Shown: piece after piece, positions 52,207-60,230 of the stretch
Layout of the letters: every line of letters begins with the position of its first letter
Position numbering within the stretch: the first letter of the stretch is position 1
DNA from: Streptomyces sp. V4I2
GTDB lineage: Bacteria > Actinomycetota > Actinomycetes > Streptomycetales > Streptomycetaceae
Direction of reading: 5' to 3'
DNA: 64,000 bases
NCBI RefSeq assembly: GCF_030817655.1
Contig: NZ_JAUSZM010000003.1
Span: 6,696,001-6,760,000 of the forward strand
Notes under the pieces: model-generated
What the model saw: the letters and a program-made list of their open reading frames with translations, nothing else
The model's database searches: none
What the model was told of the DNA's origin: nothing
Translations under genes and position numbers: made by a program

Positions 52207-53100
52207 TCAGTACCCCGAGCCGGACGCGCCCAGCGAACCCGTCGGGTGCCAGACCGTCTTCGTCTCCAGGAACGCCGTCATGCGGTCGATGCCGGGCGTC
52301 GCCGACCAGTCGTCCACAGGCTGTGGACGAAGGACGCGCTTCAGGTTGTCGGCCGCCGCGATCTCCAGTTCCTTCGCCAGGCCGTCGTCGGTGCCGGCGC
52401 CGGCCAGATCGATCGCGTTGACGTCCTGGTGCGCCGCGAGGGGCGTCGCGATCTCCGCCGTACGGCCGGAGAGGACGTTGACGACTCCGCCGGGCAGGTC
52501 GGAGGTGGCCAGCACCTCGCCCAGGGACAGGGCCGGGAGCGGGGACTTCTCGCTTGCGATCACGATCGCCGTGTTGCCGGTCGCGATGACCGGGGCGAGG
52601 ACCGAGACCAGACCCAGGAAGGACGACTTCTGGGGGGCCAGCACGGTGACCACGCCCGTCGGCTCGGGGGACGAGAGGTTGAAGTACGGGCCGGCCACCG
52701 GGTTGCCGCCGCCGACCACCTGGGCGATCTTGTCGGTCCAGCCCGCGTACCAGACCCAGCGGTCGATCGCCGCGTCCACCTGCTCGGTGGCCTTCGACTT
52801 CGACAGGCCCTCCGCATCCGCGACCTCGTGGACGAACTGCGCCCTGCGGCCCTCCAGCATCTCCGCGATGCGGTACAGGATCTGGCCGCGGTTGTACGCG
52901 GTCGCGCCGGACCAGCCGCCGAACGCCTTGCGGGCCGCCACGACGGCGTCACGGGCGTCCTTGCGGGAGGAGAGCGGCGCGTTGGCCAGCCACTTGCCCT
53001 TCGAGTCCGTCACCTCGTACACCCGGCCGCTCTCGGAACGCGGGAACTTCCCGCCGACGTACAGCTTGTAGGTCTTGAACACACTGAGACGGTCAGACAT
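52207..53100 (-). CDS. Aldehyde dehydrogenase-like protein lacking the catalytic cysteine
   Basis: 297 residues from ATG 53100, overlapping the end of the full-length ALDH gene by 8 bases. The N-terminal ALDH region is clear (YKLYVGGKFPRSESGRVYEV, KSPLPALSLGEVLATSDLPGGVVNVLSG), but the catalytic Glu and the GQxCC cysteine block present in the neighbour are missing and the protein ends about 180 residues short. There is no internal stop or frameshift evidence, so it is a genuine shortened family member. It may bind NAD or pair with the active enzyme as a structural subunit. Confidence 0.75.
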   Translation of the reverse strand: MSDRLSVFKTYKLYVGGKFPRSESGRVYEVTDSKGKWLANAPLSSRKDARDAVVAARKAFGGWSGATAYNRGQILYRIAEMLEGRRAQFVHEVADAEGLSKSKATEQVDAAIDRWVWYAGWTDKIAQVVGGGNPVAGPYFNLSSPEPTGVVTVLAPQKSSFLGLVSVLAPVIATGNTAIVIASEKSPLPALSLGEVLATSDLPGGVVNVLSGRTAEIATPLAAHQDVNAIDLAGAGTDDGLAKELEIAAADNLKRVLRPQPVDDWSATPGIDRMTAFLETKTVWHPTGSLGASGSGY

Positions 53101-54544
53101 CGAGGTACGCCTCCAGGCCGTGGCGACCGCCCTCGCGGCCGAAGCCCGACTCCTTGTAGCCGCCGAACGGCGAGGTCGGGTCGAACTTGTTGAACGTGTT
53201 GGACCAGACGACGCCCGCACGGAGCTTGTTCGCCACCGCGAGGATGCGGGAGCCCTTCTCGCTCCAGATGCCGGCGGAGAGGCCGTACTGGCTGTTGTTG
53301 GCCTTGGCGACCGCCTCGTCCGGCGTGCGGAAGGTGAGCACGGACAGGACCGGGCCGAAGATCTCGTCGCGGGCGATGGTGTGCGCCTGGGTGACGTTCG
53401 TGAACAGCGTCGGGGCGAACCAGTAGCCGGAGGACGGGAGTTCGCAGGCCGCGGACCAGCGTTCGGCGCCCTCCGCCTCGCCCGCCTCGACGAGCGTCGT
53501 GATCCGGGAGAGCTGCTCGGCGGAGTTGATCGCGCCGATGTCCGTGTTCTTGTCCAGCGGGTCGCCGAGGCGGAGGGTCGACAGGCGGCGCTTGAGGGAG
53601 TCCAGCAGCTCGTCCTGGATCGACTCCTGGACCAGGAGCCGGGAGCCGGCGCAGCAGACCTGGCCCTGGTTGAAGAAGATGCCGCTCACGATGCCCTCGA
53701 CGGCCTGGTCGATCGGGGCGTCGTCGAAGACGATGTTGGCGCCCTTGCCGCCGAGTTCGAGGGTGACCTTCTTCCTCGTGCCCGCCACCTGGCGCGCGAT
53801 GGCCTTGCCGACCGCCGTGGAGCCGGTGAAGGCGACCTTGTTCACGTCCGGGTGCTCGACGAGAGCCGCGCCCGTGGCGCCGTATCCCGGAAGGATGTTG
53901 ACGACGCCCTTGGGCAGGCCCGCCTGTCGGCAGATGTCCGCGAAGAACAGGGCGGACAGGGGGGTCGTCTCGGCGGGCTTCAACACCACGGTGTTGCCGG
54001 TCGCGAGCGCCGGGGCGATCTTCCAGGCCAGCATCAGGAGCGGGAAGTTCCAGGGGATGACCTGGCCCGCCACGCCGAGCGGCCTCGGGTTCGCGCCGAA
54101 GCCGGCGTGGTCGAGCTTGTCGGCCCAGCCCGCGTAGTAGAAGAAGTGCGCGGCGACCAGGGGGAGGTCGGCGTCGCGGGTCTCCTTGATGGGCTTGCCG
54201 TTGTCCAGGGTCTCCAGGACGGCCAGTTCGCGGCTGCGTTCCTGGATGATCCGGGCGATGCGGAACAGGTACTTCGCGCGCTCGGAGCCGGGCAGTGCCG
54301 ACCACTTCTCGAAGGCCTTGCGGGCGGCCCTGACCGCGCGGTCGACGTCCTCGGTGCCGGCCTGGGCGATCTCGGACAGCACTTCCTCGGTGCTCGGCGA
54401 GACCGTCTTGAAGACCTTGCCGTCGGCTGCCTCGGTGAACTCGCCGTCGATGAACAGGCCGTAGGACGGCGCGATGTCGACGACGGAGCGGGACTCGGGG
54501 GCGGGTGCGTACTCGAACACGGGTGTCTGCTTTTCCATGGTCAT
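53093..54544 (-). CDS. NAD(P)-dependent aldehyde dehydrogenase
   Basis: 483 residues from ATG 54544 (ATG 54538 possible). Full ALDH superfamily enzyme: VIPWNFPLLMLAWKIAPALATGN, AFTGSTAVGKAI, LELGGKGANIVF (catalytic Glu) and FFNQGQVCCAGSRLL (catalytic Cys). It starts 6 bases past deoC on the same strand. DeoC releases acetaldehyde from deoxyribose-5-phosphate, so the natural role of this enzyme is oxidation of acetaldehyde to acetate. That assignment is inferred from gene order. Confidence 0.88.
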   Translation of the reverse strand: MTMEKQTPVFEYAPAPESRSVVDIAPSYGLFIDGEFTEAADGKVFKTVSPSTEEVLSEIAQAGTEDVDRAVRAARKAFEKWSALPGSERAKYLFRIARIIQERSRELAVLETLDNGKPIKETRDADLPLVAAHFFYYAGWADKLDHAGFGANPRPLGVAGQVIPWNFPLLMLAWKIAPALATGNTVVLKPAETTPLSALFFADICRQAGLPKGVVNILPGYGATGAALVEHPDVNKVAFTGSTAVGKAIARQVAGTRKKVTLELGGKGANIVFDDAPIDQAVEGIVSGIFFNQGQVCCAGSRLLVQESIQDELLDSLKRRLSTLRLGDPLDKNTDIGAINSAEQLSRITTLVEAGEAEGAERWSAACELPSSGYWFAPTLFTNVTQAHTIARDEIFGPVLSVLTFRTPDEAVAKANNSQYGLSAGIWSEKGSRILAVANKLRAGVVWSNTFNKFDPTSPFGGYKESGFGREGGRHGLEAYLDV

Positions 54545-54550
54545 GGGGTC

Positions 54551-55501
54551 TCAGTCCACCGTCACGTAGTCGGGGCCGGAGTAGCGGCCTGTGGCCAGCT
54601 TCTGACGCTGCATCAGCAGGTCGTTCAGCAGCGAGGAGGCGCCGAAGCGGAACCAGTGGTTGTCCAGCCAGTCCTCGCCCGCGGTCTCGTTGACCAGAAC
54701 GAGAAACTTGACGGCGTCCTTGGTGGTGCGGATCCCGCCGGCCGGCTTCACGCCGACCTGTACCCCGGTCTGGGCACGGAAGTCACGCACGGCCTCCAGC
54801 ATCAGGAGGGTGTTCGCCGGGGTCGCGTTGACGGCGACCTTGCCGGTGGACGTCTTGATGAAGTCGGCGCCGGCGATCATGCCGAGCCAGCTGGCGCGGC
54901 GGATGTTGTCGTACGTCGACAGCTCGCCCGTCTCGAAGATGACCTTCAGGCGGGCCGACGCCCCGCAGGCCTCCTTCACGGCGACGATCTCGTCGTACAC
55001 CTTCATGTAGTTCCCCGCGAGGAACGCCCCGCGGTCGATGACCATGTCGATCTCGTCGGCGCCTGCCGCGACCGCGTCCCGGACGTCCGCCAGCTTCACG
55101 GAGAGCGCGGCGCGGCCGGCCGGGAAGGCGGTGGCGACCGAGGCGACCTTCACCGAGGAGCCGGCGACGGCCTCCTTGGCGGTGGCCACCATGTCGGGAT
55201 ACACGCAGACCGCGGCCGTGGCGGGGGCCGTACGGTCGGTCGGGTCGGGGCGGACCGCCTTGGCGCCGAGTGCCCGGACCTTGCCCGGGGTGTCCGCGCC
55301 TTCCAGCGTCGTCAGATCGACCATCGAGATCGCGAGGTCGATCGCGTACGCCTTCGCGGTCGTCTTGATGGAACGGGTGCCGAGCGAGGCGGCGCGCGCC
55401 TCCAGGCCGACCGCGTCGACGCCGGGCAGCCCGTGGAGGAAGCGGCGCAGCGTGCTCTCGGAGGCCGCCACGTCCGTGAGGGTGTGTGCAGTGGTGGGCA
55501 T
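54551..55501 (-). CDS. deoC: Deoxyribose-phosphate aldolase
   Basis: 316 residues from ATG 55501; GTG 55507 (VTM...) is equally possible and lies at the expected transcription start. The TIM-barrel aldolase motifs are VCVYPDMV, ASVATAFPAG, EIDMVIDRGAFLAGNY, KVIFETGEL and the Schiff-base lysine in ADFIKTSTGK, then VGVKPAGGIRT. It splits 2-deoxyribose-5-phosphate into glyceraldehyde-3-phosphate and acetaldehyde. It carries operator 5 directly upstream and leads an operon with two ALDH-family genes. About 50 residues longer than E. coli DeoC at the N-terminus, as in other actinobacteria. Confidence 0.93.
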   Translation of the reverse strand: MPTTAHTLTDVAASESTLRRFLHGLPGVDAVGLEARAASLGTRSIKTTAKAYAIDLAISMVDLTTLEGADTPGKVRALGAKAVRPDPTDRTAPATAAVCVYPDMVATAKEAVAGSSVKVASVATAFPAGRAALSVKLADVRDAVAAGADEIDMVIDRGAFLAGNYMKVYDEIVAVKEACGASARLKVIFETGELSTYDNIRRASWLGMIAGADFIKTSTGKVAVNATPANTLLMLEAVRDFRAQTGVQVGVKPAGGIRTTKDAVKFLVLVNETAGEDWLDNHWFRFGASSLLNDLLMQRQKLATGRYSGPDYVTVD

Positions 55502-55519
55502 GGTCACCAGACGAGCATA

Positions 55520-55533
55520 TCTACGCGCGTAGC
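55520..55533. promoter_or_regulatory. Nucleoside-regulon operator 5 (TCTACGCGCGTAGC)
   Basis: In the deoC direction the palindrome runs into a -10-like TAGATA, about 10 bases before GTG 55507. Binding would block the core promoter of the deoC operon. Confidence 0.85.
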
Positions 55534-55625
55534 AGCTGTACACCCCGGCAGACATATCAGGTGCTCATCCGGTACGGCGGCACCGCGTACGAGTCCCGCC
55601 GGGGGCTTCGGGCAGAATCGGGCCC

Positions 55626-56330
55626 ATGACGACTCCGGAACCCCAGTCATCGGCGCCGCAGCCCTCGGCGCCCCAGTCGCCGGACCGGATCTATCGGTCG
55701 CCCGCGGCCATGGCCGGCGGTTTCCTGCTGCTCGGCATCGCCGGCTGGCTCGGCATCGACGCGATCGTCTCCGGAGAGGGCCGCACGCCCTGGCTGGCGC
55801 TCGCCGCGCTGATCCTCCTGGTGCCGCTGGTGGTGGCCTTCACGCTGCGGCCCGCCGTGTTCGCCAACCAGGAACGGCTGCGCATCCGGAACCCGTTCCG
55901 GGTGATCGTGCTGCCGTGGGGGCAGATCGAGGCGCTGCGCTCGGGCTATTCGAACGAGGCGGTCGCCGCCGGCCGGAAGTTCCAGCTGTGGGCCGTTCCC
56001 GTGTCCTTGCGCGGCCGGAAGAAGGCGGCGCGGCGGGAGGAGCGGCGCGGTGCGGACGGCGCCGGGCGGGGTGGCGCGTTCGGCGGCGGACTCTCCGGGC
56101 TGTCCGGGGCCGGGGGGATGCTGGGCGGCGGCAGGACCGCGGTGCCGGACGGGCCCGTACGGGCCGAGACCGACCGGATCATGGACGAGCTGCGGGAACT
56201 CCAGGAGGCCCAGGCCCAGGCCAAGTCGGAGGCGGCGCAGGGCGAGGTGACTGTGCGGTGGGCCTACGAGGTCGTGGGGCCCGCGGTGGCCGGGGCGGTG
56301 CTGCTGGCGATTCTGATCGCGACGGGCTGA
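55626..56330 (+). CDS. PH-domain (bPH) membrane protein
   Basis: 234 residues from ATG 55626. Two membrane helices near residues 25-75 (MAGGFLLLGIAGWLGIDAIV and LALAALILLVPLVVAF), then a short bacterial PH-like strand set (LRIRNPFRVIVLPWGQIEALRSGYSNEAV ... FQLWAVPVSLRGRK), a Gly/Arg-rich linker, a coiled segment (MDELRELQEAQAQAKSEA) and a C-terminal membrane helix. The pattern is that of the actinobacterial PF10756-type proteins. Function unknown. It has no regulon operator of its own on this strand. Confidence 0.7.
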   Translation: MTTPEPQSSAPQPSAPQSPDRIYRSPAAMAGGFLLLGIAGWLGIDAIVSGEGRTPWLALAALILLVPLVVAFTLRPAVFANQERLRIRNPFRVIVLPWGQIEALRSGYSNEAVAAGRKFQLWAVPVSLRGRKKAARREERRGADGAGRGGAFGGGLSGLSGAGGMLGGGRTAVPDGPVRAETDRIMDELRELQEAQAQAKSEAAQGEVTVRWAYEVVGPAVAGAVLLAILIATG

Positions 56331-56770
56331 AGGGCGGCCCTTAGGCACTCGCTGACGCTCACGGCGCCCCGTGCCACACCAGGGCCGTGCGCGCCTTGAC
56401 GTGGGCCGAGCCTGCCGCCGCCGTTCGGCGGGGCGAGGGCGCTGTAAAGGTGGGATGAGCGGGGCAGGTGCCGGGCCAGGGGAGGAGCCAGGGGGAAGGC
56501 GGGAGGCGGAAGCGAGCCCGGGGGGAAGCAAGGCCCCGGCTGCCCGGCGCGATCGCCGGCCGGACCCCCGTGAACGGCGGCGGGGCGGCTCCGGGCCGGC
56601 TCGGTGGGGGCGAATCCGGTGAATCCGGTTCGCCGTTGTCCGGAGGGTGGGGCGGGGTGCGGAGGCCGCGTCGAGCCGCCTGGGGAAATCGCCCGGCGGG
56701 GTGCCCCTGGGTTTCCTCCGGAGCACCCCGCCGTGTGGGTCACATCGGTCGCGTACCGGTCGGGTATGGC
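56331..56770. other. Intergenic stretch with a stem-loop terminator at 56695-56732
   Basis: No convincing gene lies between the PH-domain gene and the convergent phosphomutase gene. The only structure that I trust is a hairpin with arms GGCGGGGTGC (56695-56704) and GCACCCCGCC (56723-56732), 40 bases past the phosphomutase stop. The rest is G-rich and of no clear pattern. Confidence 0.6.
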
Positions 56771-58402
56771 TCAGATGCCCGCCGCCGTCGACAGGTCCCG
56801 TTTGATCGTCGCCAGCAGGTCCGTCGCCTTTGCGCGGGCCGCCGGGAGATCGGCGTGCGCGGCGACCGGGACGACGACCTCCAGGTAGCACTTGAGCTTC
56901 GGCTCCGTGCCGCTGGGGCGGACGACGACCCGGGCGCCGTCGAGCGTGTAGCGCAGGCCGTCGGTGGGCGGGAGGGTGTCCGTGCCCTGCGTGAGGTCCT
57001 CGGACCTGGTGATCGGCAGGCCCGCGAGCCGGGTCGGGGGCTGCTCGCGCAGGCGTCGCATCGCGGCGGCGATGACCGACAGGTCCTCCACGCGGACCGA
57101 GAGCTGGTCGGTGGCGTGCAGGCCGTGCTCGACCGCGATGTCGTCCAGGAGGTCGAGGAGGGTGCGGTTCTCTGCCTTGAGGGTGGAGGCGAGTTCCGTC
57201 ATCAGGAGGGCGGCCGTGATGCCGTCCTTGTCCCGTACGCCGTCCGGGTCCACGCAGTAGCCGAGGGCCTCCTCGTAGCCGTAGCGCAGGCCCTCGACGC
57301 GGGCGATCCACTTGAAGCCGGTGAGGGTCTCCTCGTACGGCAGGTTCGCCTTCTCGGCGATCCGGCCGAGGAGGGACGAGGAGACGATCGACTCCGCGAA
57401 GGTGCCGCGGGCTCCGCGGGCGACCAGGTGGGTGGCGAGGAGGGTGCCGACCTCGTCGCCGCGGAGCATCCGCCAGTCGCCGGCGTCCTTGACCGCGACT
57501 GCCAGGCGGTCCGCGTCCGGGTCGTTGGCGATGATCAGGTCCGGGTCGGTCTCGCGGGCCTTCGCGAAGGCGAGGTCCATCGCGCCGGGCTCTTCCGGGT
57601 TGGGGAACGCGACGGTCGGGAAGTCCGGGTCCGGGTCGGCCTGCTCGGCGACGAGGACGGGCTGCGGGAAGCCGGCCCGGGCGAAGGCGGCGAGGAGGGT
57701 CTCCTTGCCGACGCCGTGCATCGCCGTGTAGACCGTGCGGGCCGTGCGGGGGGAGCCGGGGGCGAGGACGGCGTCCGTGCGGGCGAGGTAGGCGTCGAGG
57801 ACGGCGTCGTCGAGGGTCTCCCAGCCGGTGGTGGGGCGGGGGACGGTGGTGAGGGACGCGACGGCGTCGATCTCGGCCGCGATCTCGGCGTCCGCCGGGG
57901 ACACGATCTGGGAGCCGTCGCCGAGGTACACCTTGTAGCCGTTGTCGCGGGGCGGGTTGTGGCTGGCGGTGACCTCCACGCCGGCGATCGCGCCGAGGTG
58001 CCTTATGGCGAACGCCAGGACGGGGGTGGGGAGGGGGCGGGGGAGGACGGCCGCGCGCAGGCCCGCTCCCGTCATCACGGCGGCGGTGTCCTCGGCGAAG
58101 GCGGCGGACTTGTGGCGGGCGTCGTAGCCGATGACGACGACTCCGTCGGTGTGGCCGTTCTTCTTCAGGTACGCGGCGATACCGGCGGCCGCGCGGATGA
58201 CGACCGTGCGGTTCATGCGCATGGGTCCGGCGCCGAGCTCGCCTCTGAGGCCCGCCGTGCCGAACTGGAGGGTGCCGCTGAACCGTTCGGCGAGTTCGGC
58301 GACGTCCTTGGCGTCGATCAGCTCGGCGAGTTCCGCACGGGTGTCCGTGTCGGGGTCCTCGGTCAGCCATGCCTTGGCTCGCGCGATGAGATCGTCGTGC
58401 AC
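56771..58402 (-). CDS. PGM2-like phosphosugar mutase, probable phosphopentomutase
   Basis: 543 residues from GTG 58402. Alpha-D-phosphohexomutase family with FGTAGLRGELGAGPMRMN, phosphoserine loop EVTASHNPPRDNGYKVY near residue 145, metal loop IIANDPDADRLAVAV, sugar-binding GYEEALGYCVDPDGVRDKDG and phosphate-binding VVRPSGTEPKLKCY. The TASHNP-DNGYKVY form and the length are those of the PGM2 branch, which in other organisms acts on pentose phosphates. Between deoC and the nucleoside phosphorylase it is best read as the missing phosphopentomutase step (DeoB function). It is usually annotated phosphomannomutase. Confidence 0.8.
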   Translation of the reverse strand: MHDDLIARAKAWLTEDPDTDTRAELAELIDAKDVAELAERFSGTLQFGTAGLRGELGAGPMRMNRTVVIRAAAGIAAYLKKNGHTDGVVVIGYDARHKSAAFAEDTAAVMTGAGLRAAVLPRPLPTPVLAFAIRHLGAIAGVEVTASHNPPRDNGYKVYLGDGSQIVSPADAEIAAEIDAVASLTTVPRPTTGWETLDDAVLDAYLARTDAVLAPGSPRTARTVYTAMHGVGKETLLAAFARAGFPQPVLVAEQADPDPDFPTVAFPNPEEPGAMDLAFAKARETDPDLIIANDPDADRLAVAVKDAGDWRMLRGDEVGTLLATHLVARGARGTFAESIVSSSLLGRIAEKANLPYEETLTGFKWIARVEGLRYGYEEALGYCVDPDGVRDKDGITAALLMTELASTLKAENRTLLDLLDDIAVEHGLHATDQLSVRVEDLSVIAAAMRRLREQPPTRLAGLPITRSEDLTQGTDTLPPTDGLRYTLDGARVVVRPSGTEPKLKCYLEVVVPVAAHADLPAARAKATDLLATIKRDLSTAAGI

Positions 58403-58721
58403 GTTCGGTCAACCTCTCGTTTCGGTTCGCTTGTGGCCGCGGGACGGGTTTTCTCGCCCCGCCGCCCCTACCCGTCCCATCCCCAGGGGCTCCGCCCCTT
58501 CGACCCCGCTGGGGGCTGCGCCCCCAGACCCCCATCGGCCCGAAAGGCCTCGTCCTCAAACTCCCCCAGAGGGGGGACCCCCGGACGGGCTGAGGGGTGC
58601 GGGCCGGTGCTTGATTGTGTACGCCGGACGGGCTGCTGGTCCCGCACCTCTTGAGTGACCGAGTCGGGTGGTGAGTGGGCGAGGGCCGGGGGTCAGGGGG
58701 CGGAGCCCTCTGGTGCCGTCA
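58403..58721. repeat. Repeat-rich intergenic region including dispersed repeat copy B (58651-58714)
   Basis: The 319 bases between two same-strand genes hold no gene. They contain a block of hairpins (AGGGGCTCCGCCCC at 58490, GGGGGCTGCGCCCCC at 58510), a stretch with two copies of CCGGACGGGCTG (58582 and 58623), and at 58651-58714 a near copy of the repeat at 40881-40948, ending in GGGGGCGGAGCCC. All are of the kind dispersed through Streptomyces chromosomes. The insert separates the phosphorylase and phosphomutase genes. Confidence 0.65.
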
Positions 58722-59558
58722 CTACAGCCGGCCCAGGACCTGGGCCAGCAGTGAGCCCATCCGCGTGGCCGAGTCGCGGCCCGCCTGGAGGACCTCCTCG
58801 TGGTTCAGGGGCTCGCCCGTCATGCCGGCCGCGAGGTTCGTCACCAGGGAGATGCCCAGGATCTCGGCGCCCGCCTCACGTGCCGCGATGGCTTCGAGGA
58901 CCGTCGACATGCCCACCAGGTCCGCGCCGATGACCCGGGCCATGCGGATCTCCGCGGGGGTCTCGTAGTGCGGGCCGGGGAACTGGGCGTAGACGCCCTC
59001 CTCCAGCGTGGGGTCGATCTCCTTGCACAGGGCGCGCAGGCGCGGCGAGTACAGGTCGGTGAGGTCGACGAAGTTCGCGCCGATGATGGGGGAGGTCGCC
59101 GTGAGGTTGATGTGGTCGCTGATCAGCACCGGCTGGCCGGGACGCATGCCTTCGCGCAGGCCGCCGCAGCCGTTGGTGAGGACGATCGTCTTGCAGCCGG
59201 CGGCGACGGCGGTACGGACGCCGTGCGCGACGGCGGCGACCCCGCGGCCCTCGTAGTAGTGGGTGCGGCCGAGGAAGACCAGGGCCCGCTTCGCACCGAT
59301 CCGGTACGAGCGGATCTTGCCGCCGTGGCCCTCGACCGCCGGCGGCGGGAAGCCGGGCAGCTCGGTGACCTGGAACTCGGCGTCGGGAGCACCGAGGGCG
59401 TCGACGGCCGGCGCCCAGCCGGAGCCCATCACGAGGGCGACGTCGTGGGTCTCGGCGCCGGTCAGTTCGCGCAGGCGCGCGGCGGCGGCGTCGGCGGCGA
59501 CCCTTGGATCATTGGGTGCGGCGCCCTGGATGTCGTCCGGAAGAAGAGATGCGTTCAC
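58722..59558 (-). CDS. punA: Purine nucleoside phosphorylase, trimeric class
   Basis: 278 residues from GTG 59558. The trimeric PNP family shows in VALVMGSGWAPAVDAL, EGHGGKIRSYRIGAKRALVFLGRTHYYEG, VLTNGCGGLREGMRPGQPVLISDHIN, FPGPHYETPAEIRMARVIGADLVGMSTVLEAIAA and the closing NHEEVL. It cleaves inosine, guanosine and deoxy forms to base plus (deoxy)ribose-1-phosphate. A -10-like TACCCT lies 7 bases before the GTG, so the message should be leaderless; operator 6 lies just upstream. The downstream phosphomutase would convert the sugar product. Confidence 0.92.
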   Translation of the reverse strand: MNASLLPDDIQGAAPNDPRVAADAAAARLRELTGAETHDVALVMGSGWAPAVDALGAPDAEFQVTELPGFPPPAVEGHGGKIRSYRIGAKRALVFLGRTHYYEGRGVAAVAHGVRTAVAAGCKTIVLTNGCGGLREGMRPGQPVLISDHINLTATSPIIGANFVDLTDLYSPRLRALCKEIDPTLEEGVYAQFPGPHYETPAEIRMARVIGADLVGMSTVLEAIAAREAGAEILGISLVTNLAAGMTGEPLNHEEVLQAGRDSATRMGSLLAQVLGRL

Positions 59559-59582
59559 GCCGATGAGGGTAGCCGGTCGAGG

Positions 59583-59596
59583 CCTACGCGCGTAGA
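59583..59596. promoter_or_regulatory. Nucleoside-regulon operator 6 (CCTACGCGCGTAGA)
   Basis: The perfect core CTACGCGCGTAG lies 25 bases before the PNP start, between the expected -35 and -10 positions. Confidence 0.85.
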
Positions 59597-59686
59597 TGAC
59601 AGAGCTCACGGGATGGCGATCGTTGTCTTGTCGTTTCCGACCGGTCCGCGCCCCCGGGGTCCGACGAATCGGGCGCCCCGGCGAGC

Positions 59687-60124
59687 TCAGCAGGGGCGCT
59701 TCCGCAGCTCCATCACATAGTCGTGCGGCGCGCCCGCCGACTCCGCCGCGTCGGCGATCTCGCCCAGATAGCGGGCCGAGGGCAGACCGCCCTCATAGCC
59801 GTTGAGGACGTACACCCAGGCCGGCTCCTGGCCCTCCATGGTGTGTACGCGCACCCGCATCCGGCGGTAGATGTCGAGGCCGACGCCCTCCCAGCGGTCC
59901 ATCGAGTCCTCGTCCAGGGGCGCGAGGTCGTACAGCGCGACGAAGACCTGGGCGCCCGGCGCCTCGACGATCGTCGCGAGTGCGCCCTCCCAGCCCAGGT
60001 GCTCGCCGCCGAAGGTCAGCCGCCACCCGTTCAGCCAGCCCGTCGCACGCAGCGGCGAGTGCGGGGCGCGGCGGGTCATCAGCCGCGCGTCGAGGTTGCC
60101 GGCGTACCCGGCGTAGAGCGACAT
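59687..60124 (-). CDS. Gamma-glutamylcyclotransferase-fold protein
   Basis: 145 residues from ATG 60124. The AIG2/GGCT pattern is SLYAGYAGNLDARLMTRRAPHSP, with YAGN at the place of the usual YGSN, WRLTFGGEHLGWEGALATIV, LYDLAPLDEDSMDRWEGVG and YVLNGYEGGLPSARYL; the Glu in EGALAT and the one in YEGG are candidate acid/base residues. Members cyclise gamma-glutamyl compounds or gamma-glutamyl amines. It is divergent from the lpdA-like gene, with about 106 bases between them. Confidence 0.8.
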   Translation of the reverse strand: MSLYAGYAGNLDARLMTRRAPHSPLRATGWLNGWRLTFGGEHLGWEGALATIVEAPGAQVFVALYDLAPLDEDSMDRWEGVGLDIYRRMRVRVHTMEGQEPAWVYVLNGYEGGLPSARYLGEIADAAESAGAPHDYVMELRKRPC

Positions 60125-60230
60125 GCGTCGAGGGTACGGCAGCCGTTTCACGCGCATCTGCGGTCACGGACGTAACAGATGGGCCTCCCTGTCGCCCCCG
60201 GGGCGGTGGCATCCCCGGGCGTGCGGGACA

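Noticed and set aside
56264..56743. Minus-strand open frame in the gap after the PH-domain gene
   Set aside because: Pro/Arg/Ser-rich with no conserved motif, overlaps the end of the PH-domain gene and contains the terminator.
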